Positions 17,213 through 26,100 of a DNA stretch of 64,000 bases are shown piece by piece (position 1 is the first letter of the stretch; each line of letters begins with the position of its first letter). The notes beneath the pieces were generated by a model. That model worked only from the letters and a program-made list of their open reading frames with translations, was not told where the DNA came from and made no database searches. The translations under genes and the position numbers were made by a program. This DNA is from Streptomyces cynarae (GTDB taxonomy: Bacteria > Actinomycetota > Actinomycetes > Streptomycetales > Streptomycetaceae): NCBI RefSeq assembly GCF_025642135.1, contig NZ_CP106793.1, forward strand, positions 3,083,001-3,147,000, in the 5' to 3' direction.

Positions 17213-18265
17213 ATGAACCACAACACCCCGCTCTCCCCCCGCCCCCTCCGCCATCTGTCCGATGTGCAGCGCCGGGTGCTGACCACCGCCCAGCTGCGCG
17301 CCCACGGAGTGAGCGCCGCCGAGACCACCGGCAAGTGCCGGCCCGGAGGCCCCTGGCAGCAGTTCCTGCCCGGCGTGTACCTGCTGCACCCCGGCCCGCC
17401 GACCTCCGAGGAACGCCTGCACGGGGTGCTGCTCTACGCGGCCCGTTCCTCGCTCGCCGACCCGGTGCCCGCGGTCCCGGCCCAGCCCGGCGCGGGCGCC
17501 CCGCACGGCCCGCTGCCGTACACGGACGCGATGGTCACCGGTCTGGCCGCCCTCGCTCTGTACGGCTTCACCTCCGCGCCCGGACTGTCGTCACTCGAGA
17601 AGATCGACGTCCTGGTGCCGCGGACGCGCCGGCTGCGCAGCACCGGCTGCGCCCGGCTGGTCCGCACCCCCTCGCTGCCCGACCCGCGGCTGATGACCGG
17701 TGTGCCCGTCGCCCCGGTCGTGCGCGCCCTGGCCGACGCGGTGGCCGAGGTGCCGGACGCGGCTGTGGTGCGCCGCCTGCTGACCGAGGCGGTCCGCGAC
17801 GGGCACTGCGAACCGGCCGTGCTCGTACGGGAGTTGAACCAGGCGCGGCTGCTGAGCCGCCCGCACGTGGTGGACGCCGTGGACGCGCTGCTGGCGGAGA
17901 GCCGGGCGGTCGCGGAGGACCGTCTGTACCGGATGGTGCGCGAGCACGGCCTGCCGGACCCGGTCTGGAACGTGGACCTGAGGCTGCCGGGCGGCCCCTA
18001 CCTCGGCGGCCTGGACGCGTACTGGCCCGAGCAGGCGGTGGCGCTGGAACTGGACACCCGCGCCCCGCGCCACGACGAGGACGCGCTGTGGTCGGAGTAC
18101 GCCCGCAAGCGCGAGCAGCTGGAGCGGCTCGGGATCACGGTCGTGTACCTGACGCCGAAGAAGCTGCGCGACTGTCCGGAGCAGCAGGCGACGGTGGTCC
18201 GTACGGCGCTGATGGCGTCCCTGGACCGGGAGCCGGCCGCGCCGGTGGAGGTGCTGCCCCGGTGA
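17213..18265 (+). CDS. AbiEi-like N-terminal and DUF559-like nuclease-fold protein
   Basis: 350 residues. The N-terminal part (LRHLSDVQRRVLTTAQLRAHGVS, then WQQFLPGVYLLHPGPPT) resembles the winged-helix domain of AbiEi-type antitoxin-like proteins common in actinobacteria. The C-terminal part (EDRLYRMVREHGLPDPVWN, GGLDAYWPEQAVALELD, RKREQLERLGITVVYLT) matches the small Vsr/DUF559 PD-(D/E)xK-like fold, with a usual E-x-D rather than E-x-K. No toxin partner is next to it, so it is probably a solitary protein of unknown role. ATG 17213 is chosen over an upstream frame with no homology. Confidence 0.75.
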   Translation: MNHNTPLSPRPLRHLSDVQRRVLTTAQLRAHGVSAAETTGKCRPGGPWQQFLPGVYLLHPGPPTSEERLHGVLLYAARSSLADPVPAVPAQPGAGAPHGPLPYTDAMVTGLAALALYGFTSAPGLSSLEKIDVLVPRTRRLRSTGCARLVRTPSLPDPRLMTGVPVAPVVRALADAVAEVPDAAVVRRLLTEAVRDGHCEPAVLVRELNQARLLSRPHVVDAVDALLAESRAVAEDRLYRMVREHGLPDPVWNVDLRLPGGPYLGGLDAYWPEQAVALELDTRAPRHDEDALWSEYARKREQLERLGITVVYLTPKKLRDCPEQQATVVRTALMASLDREPAAPVEVLPR

Positions 18266-18291
18266 CGGACCGGGGTGACACGAGGAGGGGA

Positions 18292-18329
18292 GAGGAGGGG
18301 CCGCCGACAGGTGCCGGCGGCCCCTCCTC
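18292..18329. terminator. Bidirectional terminator
   Basis: Perfect 15-bp stem (18292-18306 with 18315-18329) with an 8-base loop, placed between the convergent nuclease-fold and glycosyltransferase genes. Confidence 0.8.
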
Positions 18330-18368
18330 GTGTGCGGGTCCGGTTCGGCCCGGGGACGCCGGTGACCG

Positions 18369-19622
18369 TCAGAGAGGGTCGGGGAGGGGCGGTTCGGGGA
18401 GCGCGGGCTCCCGCTCCGGCGCGGTGGGCCTCATCGCCTGCGCGTGGACGCGGTCGATGAGGTCGGCGTACGAGGCGATCATGCGGGTACGGCTGAAACG
18501 CTCGCGGCTGCGGGCGAGGACGGGCGCGAGGTCGGTGCGGGCGGCGACGGCCTCGGTCCAGGCCCGGGCGATCACGTCGGGGTCCGGCGGGGTGAGGTGG
18601 CCGTGCCCGGACACGATCAGCGCGCTGTCCCCCACGTCCGTGGCGACCGGGACCGCTCCGCACATCATGCCCTCGATCAGGCACAGCGGGGCCGCCTCCC
18701 CCCAGGACGAGGTCAGCGCCACCACGTCGGAGGCGGCGTAGACGGTCTCCATGTCGCGCCGGACACCCAGCGCGTGCAGCCGCTCGGTGAGCCGCGTGTC
18801 GTCGCCGAAGGCCTCCCGGATGTCGGCGGCGAGCCCCGGCTGGTCCCCGGTCATGCCGGCGCCGCACATCAGCACGTGCCCGGCGGGCTCACGGCGCAGC
18901 CAGGCGTGCGCGGCGCGCAGGAACAGCGGGACGTTCTTCATGGCGTCGTAGCGGGCCGCGAAGACGACGACCGGGGCGGTCTCGGGGATGCCCAGCGCGT
19001 CCCGCGTGCGAAGGCGCCGGGCCGGGTCGGGCCGGAACCGGAGCAGGTCGACCCCGTTGGGGATGACGTGCAGCAGCTCGGCCGGGATCCCGGCGGCCCG
19101 GTAGGCCTCCCGGGTGGACTCGGCGCAGCAGACGCAGGCGACCACGGTGCCGTCGGCGATGGCGGCCTTCAGCTCGGCGAGCGCCCCGCCCTGGTTCTCC
19201 GGGTCGGAGCGGTGCAGGCAGACGATCACGGGGCGGCGCGGCAGGCCCCCCTGGTTGAGCAGGCCGAGCGGCTGCTCCTTGAGCGACAGGACGACGTCGG
19301 CCCCGGCCATCGCCCGTGCCGTCTCCGCCAGCTCCGGCCCGCTGAAGACGCCCGGATCGACGGCCGGGACCCCGCTCAGCCCGAAGGTGCGGCCCAGGGA
19401 CGTGACCTCCACCCCGGCCGCGGTCAGCGACCGGTAGCAGGCGTCGTCCCGCATGGTCTGCCGGGTCGCCTCACGGAGCACTTCCCCGTGGACGCTGAGC
19501 ACCCGGTGGTGCTGGCCGCCTTCGCGCAGCCCCAGGACGACGTCGCTGTGGAGGATCCGGGCGCCCCCGGAGAAGAAGCCGTCGTAGACCGACAGCACGC
19601 GCAGCTCGTGCCTTACGCGCAC
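18369..19622 (-). CDS. Glycosyltransferase family 4 (GT-B fold)
   Basis: About 417 residues, a cytoplasmic or membrane-associated sugar transferase. The N-terminal Rossmann domain starts RVLSVYDGFFSGGARILHSDVV. The C-terminal domain carries VIPNGVDLLRFRPD, VVVFAARYDAMKNVPLFLRAA, and the donor-binding EGMMCGAVPVATDVGD typical of GT4. The sugar and acceptor are unknown. The GTG at 19622 is chosen because the conserved sequence starts there and homologous proteins commonly begin just before RVLSVYD; ATG 19655 would add 11 residues. It stands alone and is convergent with the nuclease-fold gene. Confidence 0.85.
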   Translation of the reverse strand: MRVRHELRVLSVYDGFFSGGARILHSDVVLGLREGGQHHRVLSVHGEVLREATRQTMRDDACYRSLTAAGVEVTSLGRTFGLSGVPAVDPGVFSGPELAETARAMAGADVVLSLKEQPLGLLNQGGLPRRPVIVCLHRSDPENQGGALAELKAAIADGTVVACVCCAESTREAYRAAGIPAELLHVIPNGVDLLRFRPDPARRLRTRDALGIPETAPVVVFAARYDAMKNVPLFLRAAHAWLRREPAGHVLMCGAGMTGDQPGLAADIREAFGDDTRLTERLHALGVRRDMETVYAASDVVALTSSWGEAAPLCLIEGMMCGAVPVATDVGDSALIVSGHGHLTPPDPDVIARAWTEAVAARTDLAPVLARSRERFSRTRMIASYADLIDRVHAQAMRPTAPEREPALPEPPLPDPL

Positions 19623-19834
19623 GTGACCACCCGCCTTGCACAAGTGTCGAACCATCCCCGTGAACAGCGGGTTGGTCGCTATGAGGCGGCACGAACGTTT
19701 CGAGCGGATGAACACCGCGTCTCATGTCCGGGTCGACTGGGTTACGCCGCAATTCGTCGGTCTTGTACACCGTGATCCAGTGGCACACGCATTTTCGGTG
19801 GCCAGGGGCTGGCGGCCGGTGTGACGATGATCCG

Positions 19835-20404
19835 ATGACCGAGCCGATCACCGTGACCACGGAGGACGGGCGCCGGTACACCGTCCGCGAGGCCACGCCG
19901 GACGACGAGCCGGGCGTGACGTCCCTGTTCGAGGCGAGCACGGAGTACTTCGAGGCGGCCACCGGCCTGCCCTCGGGCCCCGCCGATCTGCAGAGCCTGT
20001 ACTACAGCCTGCCGCCGGGCGCCGACTGGCAGGACAAACGGATCCTGGTCGTGACCGAGGGCGCCGACGGCCCGGTGGTGGGGATCGTCGACGCGGTGCT
20101 GCGCCACCCGGACCCGGACGCCTGCGCGGTGGGCCTGTTCCTGCTGCACCCCTCCTTGTGGGGCACCGGAGCGGCCAGGCCCCTGGCCACCGCGCTGCTG
20201 GACCGCACGGCCGCCTCGGGCACGGCCCGGGTGACCGCGACTGTGCCGACGGACTGGGACCGGGGTCGCCGCTTCCTCGCCGCGCTCTCCTTCCGCTTCA
20301 CGGGCCCGGCACCACAGGGCCCGACGACCGCGAACCGCTCGACGGGGCCACGGGAGCCGGCGGTGGAGGGAGCGGAGCTGGTGCTCGCACCGAAGGCCGG
20401 GTGA
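19835..20404 (+). CDS. GNAT-family N-acetyltransferase
   Basis: 189 residues, acetyl-CoA dependent transfer to an unknown amine. The order of elements fits: YTVREATPDDEPGVTSLFEAS at the N-terminus, then GIVDAVLRHPDPDACAVGLFLLHPSLWGTGAARPLATALL, in which the acetyl-CoA loop (Q/R-x-x-G-x-G/A) is the degenerate HPSLWGTGAA. The C-terminal 25 residues are low complexity. There is no clear ribosome site. It converges on the Nudix gene. The 180 bp upstream hold no recognisable signal. Confidence 0.82.
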   Translation: MTEPITVTTEDGRRYTVREATPDDEPGVTSLFEASTEYFEAATGLPSGPADLQSLYYSLPPGADWQDKRILVVTEGADGPVVGIVDAVLRHPDPDACAVGLFLLHPSLWGTGAARPLATALLDRTAASGTARVTATVPTDWDRGRRFLAALSFRFTGPAPQGPTTANRSTGPREPAVEGAELVLAPKAG

Positions 20405-20450
20405 CGGCACCGAAGGACGGGTGACGGAGGCCCGCCCCCGAGAGACGCGG

Positions 20451-20942
20451 TCACTCTTCGTGCGCCTCCTGGGGAAGGGGAGGAGTCTCAAGAACTGCGA
20501 GGTGTCCGTCGGCCGGCCGTTCGCGCCACAGCCGCAGTGCCACGTCGACGAGCCGTACCCGGGTCAGTCCGGGCACCGCGTCCAGGTCCTGCCAGGCGGC
20601 GAAGTCCGTGGAGCCACCCACCTCGTACCGGAGTTCGCCGCCGACGATCTCTCCCTCGTAGATCAGCCGCAGTGCCTGGTGGTCGGTGGCGGGCTCCAGG
20701 CCGCGGCGCTGGAAGAGGTGGCGGCGGGAGTCGACTCCGAGGAGGCCGGTCACCCGGATCCGGTAGCCGGTCTCCTCGGTCACCTCGCGGCGGACGGTGT
20801 CGTAGGGGTCCTCGCCGTGCTCCATGCCGCCGCCGGGCAGCACCCACTCGGGGGTGCCGTCGGGACCCGGCGAGCGGGCGAGCAGGAGTTGTCCGTCGCG
20901 GACGCACACGGCGTAGGCCGCCACCCTCAAGTTCCGTCGCAT
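20451..20942 (-). CDS. Nudix hydrolase
   Basis: 163 residues that should cleave a nucleoside diphosphate linked to another group. The Nudix box is complete: GGGMEHGEDPYDTVRREVTEETG (about residues 37-59), with the metal-binding R-E-x-x-E-E. A core sheet strand, NLRVAAYAVCVRDGQLLLARS, precedes it. The length is normal. Substrate is not predictable; the WVLPGGG form is common to the MutT-like and ADP-ribose types. It is divergent from the subtilase. Confidence 0.9.
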   Translation of the reverse strand: MRRNLRVAAYAVCVRDGQLLLARSPGPDGTPEWVLPGGGMEHGEDPYDTVRREVTEETGYRIRVTGLLGVDSRRHLFQRRGLEPATDHQALRLIYEGEIVGGELRYEVGGSTDFAAWQDLDAVPGLTRVRLVDVALRLWRERPADGHLAVLETPPLPQEAHEE

Positions 20943-21319
20943 ATGGGGACGTTAGCGCGCCGAGGCGGGGCCGGCCGGTGCGTGTCCGGGCGGGGTCGGC
21001 ACCGCGGCCGCCCGCGGCGACCGCACGAAGGCGGCCCGTCACTCGGCGCGCACACGCGTGGGCCGACCGCTCCGCTACGCGCGTAGGGGCACGGTCGGCT
21101 CCCAGATATGTCCCGTCCTGCTCCCGTACGTCCCCGATGACGCATGGCGGGATTACGCCATGAGTCCACCCCGTCTCGGTCAACTCTCCCCAAACATCTG
21201 TCGCTTGGGTAAAGCTGAGCGGTCACCCGGACCCGACATCCGGACGACTGCGGTCAGGACCGATCCACTGTCGGATTCCGGCCGCACCGCCCACGTTCCT
21301 TTACCTACAAGGGATGCCG
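20943..21319. other. Intergenic region upstream of the subtilase
   Basis: 377 bp between the divergent Nudix and subtilase genes. It is relatively AT-rich near 21180-21230 and should hold the promoters of both. No hexamer pair or inverted repeat was convincing enough to call, and no small coding frame with a ribosome site was seen. Confidence 0.5.
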
Positions 21320-24300
21320 ATGACCACCGACCCTCACCGCGCCCCGACATCGGGCGCGAGACGCGTGGCCCGCGCCGCCGTGACCGCCGGTCTCGTGGCC
21401 GCGCTCTCCGCGGCCGGGCCCATACCCCTGGCCTTCTCCGCGGACCACCCCCCGGCCGACGCCGACCCCACCGTGAAGTCCGCGAGCGCCAAGCTCGGTT
21501 CGGACGACGCGGACCTGCTCGCCGAGGCCAAGGCCGACGGAGCCAAGAACGTCACCATGATGGTCGCGACCGCGCCCGGGCAGACCGAGCAGGTCGCCAA
21601 GGAGCTGGACGCGGTCAAGGGCGGCTCCGTGGGCCGCGCCTACGACAAGCTCGGCTACGTCCGCGCCACCGTCCCGACGGCCGAGGCGGACTCGGCGATC
21701 GCCGCCGCCGAGAAGCTGTCCTCCGTGCACGCCATCGACCTGAAGCGGGAGATCCCGCTCGACGACCCGTCGCCGAGCGCGGACGGCGCCAAGTCCGGTG
21801 CCAGGAGCGCCACTTATCCGGCCCCGGGCGAGAACACCCCGGCCAGGAACCCGTACAACCCGTCCTTCGAGACGGGTGCCGTCGACTTCGTGCAGGAACA
21901 CCCCAAGGCGGACGGCCGCGGCATCACCATCGGCATCCTCGACTCGGGTGTGGACCTCGGCCACCCGGCGCTGCAGAAGACCACCACCGGCGAGCGGAAG
22001 ATCGTCGACTGGGTGACCTCGACCGACCCGATCGTCGACAGCGACGCGACCTGGCGCCCGATGGTGACGACGGTCTCCGGCCCCGCCTTCACCTACGGCG
22101 GCCAGAGCTGGAAGGCCCCGGCGGGCTCGTACGGGATCAGCTCCTTCAAGGAGTCCGCGACCACCGGCGGCGACGAGAAGGGCGACCTCAACCGCGACGG
22201 CGACACCACCGACAGCTGGGGCGTCCTGTACGACCCGGCGGCCGGCACGGTCACCGTCGACCTGAACAACAACAACGACTTCACCGACGACACGCCGATG
22301 AAGCCGTACAAGGACGGCTTCCAGGTCGGCTACTTCGGCACCGACGACCCGAAGACGGACGTCGTCGAGCGGGTGCCGTTCGTCGTGCAGATCCGCAAGG
22401 ACGTCCCGATGGACCCCTACGGCGGGTCCTGGGTCGGCAAGAAGGCCGACTTCGTCAACATCGGCGTCATCGAGTCCGAGCACGGCACCCACGTCGCCGG
22501 CATCACCGCCGCCAACGGCCTGTTCGGCGGCAAGATGAACGGCGCCGCCCCGGGCGCGAGGATCGTCTCCTCCCGCGCCTGCACCTGGACCGGCGGCTGC
22601 ACCAACGTCGCGCTCACCGAGGGCATGATCGACCTCGTCGTCAACCGCGGCGTCGACATCGTCAACATGTCCATCGGCGGCCTGCCGGCGCTCAACGACG
22701 GCAACAACGCGCGCGCCGAGCTGTACACGCGCCTGATCGACACCTACGGCGTCCAGCTGGTGATCTCCGCGGGCAACTCCGGCCCCGGCGCCAACACCAT
22801 CGGCGACCCCGGTCTCGCCGACAAGGTGATCTCGGTCGGCGCGGCCATCTCCAAGGACACCTGGGCCGCCGACTACGGCTCGGTCGTGGAGAAGGAGTAC
22901 CAGATGATGCCCTTCTCCTCGCGCGGCCCGCGCGAGGACGGCGGCTTCACACCGACGCTCGTCGCGCCCGGGGCCGCGATCAACACCACCCAGACCTGGC
23001 TGCCGGGCTCCCCGGTCGCCGAGGCGGGCTACTCGCTGCCGGCCGGTTACTCCATGCTGCAGGGCACCTCGATGGCTTCCCCGCAGGCCGCGGGCGCGAG
23101 CGCGCTGCTGTTGTCCGCCGCCAAGCAGAAGGGCATCGACCTCACGCCCGCGAAGCTGCGCACCGCGCTGACCTCGACCGCCGACCACATCAAGGGTGTG
23201 CAGGCGTACGAGGAGGGCGCGGGCCGCATCAACATCGTCGACGCCTGGGACGCGATCCGCGACGACGTGACCTCCCACGACTACACCGTGAAGGCCCCGG
23301 TCGACACCGCGATCGACTACGCGCTGAAGACCCCCGGCTTCGGCACCGGCCTGTACGACCGCGAGGGCGGCCTCAAGGCGGGCGAGAAGAAGACGTACGA
23401 CATCACCGTCACCCGCACCTCCGGCCCCGACAGGCCGGTCTGGCACACGCTGCGCTTCGAGAACAACGCGGGTGACACCTTCCGCCTCCTCGGCTCGCCC
23501 CTGGTGAAGCTGCCGCTGAACCAGCCGGTGACCGTGAAGGTCCAGGCCGCGCCGCGCTCGGCGGGCATCAAGAGCGCGATCCTCGAGGTCGACGACCCGT
23601 TCACCGAGGGTGTCGACAAGCAGATCCTCACCACCGTCGTGGTGTCGGCCCCCGTCAAGTACACCTACTCGGCATCGGGTTCGGTGCAGCGCAACAGCAC
23701 CCGGTCGTACTTCCTGACCGTGCCCGAGGGCGCGAAGTCGCTCGAGGTGGCGATCGGCGGGCTGAAGGACAAGAGCCAGACCCGGTTCATCGCGATCCAC
23801 CCGTACGGAACTCCGGTCGACAACACCTCGACGCCGTACTGCTACAACAACTACCTCGACGGCAACGGCTGCAAGCCCGACGTGCGCTCGTACGCGGACC
23901 CGCAGGCCGGTGTCTGGGAGATCGAGGTCGAGTCGCGCCGCACCTCGCCGCTGCTCGACAACCCCTACACGCTGGACGTCACCGTCCTCGGCGCGGCGTT
24001 CGACCCTGAGACCGTGACCGTGCCCGAGGCCAAGGTCGGCTCCCCGGCCGCTGCCTCCTGGAAGGTGACCAACAAGTTCGCCGCGCTCGACGGCAAGCTG
24101 GTCGGCGGCCCGCTCGGCTCGTCCAAGACGGCCCGGCCGACGATCAAGAACGGCGAGACGCAGACCACCACCGTCGAGGTGCCCGCAGGTGCCGCCTCGC
24201 TGGACGTCGCGATCGGCAACGTGTCCGACACGGCCGCCGACCTCGACCTGGTGGTGTACGACGCCTCCGGCAAGGAGGTCGGCAAGTCCGCCGACGGCGA

Positions 24301-24619
24301 CTCGGAGGAGTCGGTGCACATCGGCTCGCCGGCCGCCGGAACGTACACGATCCAGGTGGCGGGGTACTCGGTCCCGTCCGGCTCGACCGCCTACGACTAC
24401 CGGGACGTGTTCTTCTCCCCCGCGCTCGGTTCCGTCACGGTCGACGGCTCGGCCCCGGTCAAGCTCGGCACGGGCGACTCCGCGACGGTGTCCGGCACGG
24501 TCACCGCGGCCGCTCCGGCACCCGAGGGGCGGGAGTTCTTCGGCCAGGTCCAGCTGGTGAACGCGCGCGGCACGGTCGCGGGCACCGGCAGCGTGAAGAT
24601 CGAGAAGGTCACGCCGTAG
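21320..24619 (+). CDS. Large secreted subtilisin-like serine protease (S8)
   Basis: 1099 residues. A signal peptide covers about 1-40 (RR, then AAVTAGLVAALSAAGPIPLAFSA). An I9-like propeptide region follows to about 135. The catalytic triad is Asp in GILDSGVDLGHPAL, His in ESEHGTHVAGI and Ser in GTSMASPQAAGASALL. A long insertion (about 100 residues) sits between Asp and His. The C-terminus has two beta-sandwich PPC-like domains (VPEGAKSLEVAIGG, VPAGAASLDVAIGN), usually cleaved during maturation. The second ATG (21320) is chosen because AAGGGA lies five bases before it. It is followed by a hairpin. Confidence 0.95.
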   Translation: MTTDPHRAPTSGARRVARAAVTAGLVAALSAAGPIPLAFSADHPPADADPTVKSASAKLGSDDADLLAEAKADGAKNVTMMVATAPGQTEQVAKELDAVKGGSVGRAYDKLGYVRATVPTAEADSAIAAAEKLSSVHAIDLKREIPLDDPSPSADGAKSGARSATYPAPGENTPARNPYNPSFETGAVDFVQEHPKADGRGITIGILDSGVDLGHPALQKTTTGERKIVDWVTSTDPIVDSDATWRPMVTTVSGPAFTYGGQSWKAPAGSYGISSFKESATTGGDEKGDLNRDGDTTDSWGVLYDPAAGTVTVDLNNNNDFTDDTPMKPYKDGFQVGYFGTDDPKTDVVERVPFVVQIRKDVPMDPYGGSWVGKKADFVNIGVIESEHGTHVAGITAANGLFGGKMNGAAPGARIVSSRACTWTGGCTNVALTEGMIDLVVNRGVDIVNMSIGGLPALNDGNNARAELYTRLIDTYGVQLVISAGNSGPGANTIGDPGLADKVISVGAAISKDTWAADYGSVVEKEYQMMPFSSRGPREDGGFTPTLVAPGAAINTTQTWLPGSPVAEAGYSLPAGYSMLQGTSMASPQAAGASALLLSAAKQKGIDLTPAKLRTALTSTADHIKGVQAYEEGAGRINIVDAWDAIRDDVTSHDYTVKAPVDTAIDYALKTPGFGTGLYDREGGLKAGEKKTYDITVTRTSGPDRPVWHTLRFENNAGDTFRLLGSPLVKLPLNQPVTVKVQAAPRSAGIKSAILEVDDPFTEGVDKQILTTVVVSAPVKYTYSASGSVQRNSTRSYFLTVPEGAKSLEVAIGGLKDKSQTRFIAIHPYGTPVDNTSTPYCYNNYLDGNGCKPDVRSYADPQAGVWEIEVESRRTSPLLDNPYTLDVTVLGAAFDPETVTVPEAKVGSPAAASWKVTNKFAALDGKLVGGPLGSSKTARPTIKNGETQTTTVEVPAGAASLDVAIGNVSDTAADLDLVVYDASGKEVGKSADGDSEESVHIGSPAAGTYTIQVAGYSVPSGSTAYDYRDVFFSPALGSVTVDGSAPVKLGTGDSATVSGTVTAAAPAPEGREFFGQVQLVNARGTVAGTGSVKIEKVTP

Positions 24620-24637
24620 GGCTTCCTACGGCTGTGG

Positions 24638-24664
24638 GGGCGGGCGTCCGTGGGGCGCCCGCCC
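24638..24664 (+). terminator. Terminator after the subtilase
   Basis: 9-bp stem GGGCGGGCG/CGCCCGCCC with a 9-base loop, followed by TTCTCTC. The remaining 24665-24951 shows no gene; it should carry the asd promoter. Confidence 0.75.
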
Positions 24665-24897
24665 TTCTCTCGTCCGCCCGGCCGATGGGGCGTACGTCAC
24701 ACCGTCGTGTGCGCCGGACGGGGCGGGGGCAGGCACGGGGCAGCACAGCTTGCGGTGCGGGACCCCCGTCGGCTGAATTTCTGCAGCTCAGCGGGATGGA
24801 CGCCGCAGTTCCGCAACCGCCGGCCGGGCCGTCGCGTCCCATTCCTCGGGCACTGGGTGCAAAGAATTGGACAGGCGGGCCGGGGTCGGCCGCATGA

Positions 24898-25968
<1,071 letters not shown>

Positions 25969-25989
25969 GGAAAACCCTCACGCCGAGAT

Positions 25990-26019
25990 GGGGCGCGCAC
26001 CGCTGCCGGTGCGCGCCCC
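25990..26019 (+). terminator. Terminator after asd
   Basis: Perfect 12-bp stem GGGGCGCGCACC/GGTGCGCGCCCC with a 6-base loop, 22 bases after the asd stop. Confidence 0.8.
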
Positions 26020-26100
26020 TTGCTGTGCGTCCGGTCATCGCTTGGCACGGCGGTGACGTGGAAGGATGACGGAACCGACACACCACGAGGAGATGACCGC

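Noticed and set aside
17213..18265. Functional AbiE toxin-antitoxin pair
   Set aside because: Only the AbiEi-like protein is present; no AbiEii-type nucleotidyltransferase lies next to it.
20943..21319. A confident sigma-70 promoter for the subtilase
   Set aside because: TTGGGT-type and TAAAGC-type hexamers are present but poorly spaced; none beat chance in this composition.
21305..24319. A 1004-residue open frame on the minus strand opposite the subtilase
   Set aside because: It is a shadow of third-position GC in the subtilase gene; it lacks a ribosome site and domain motifs and is full of GC-biased residues.
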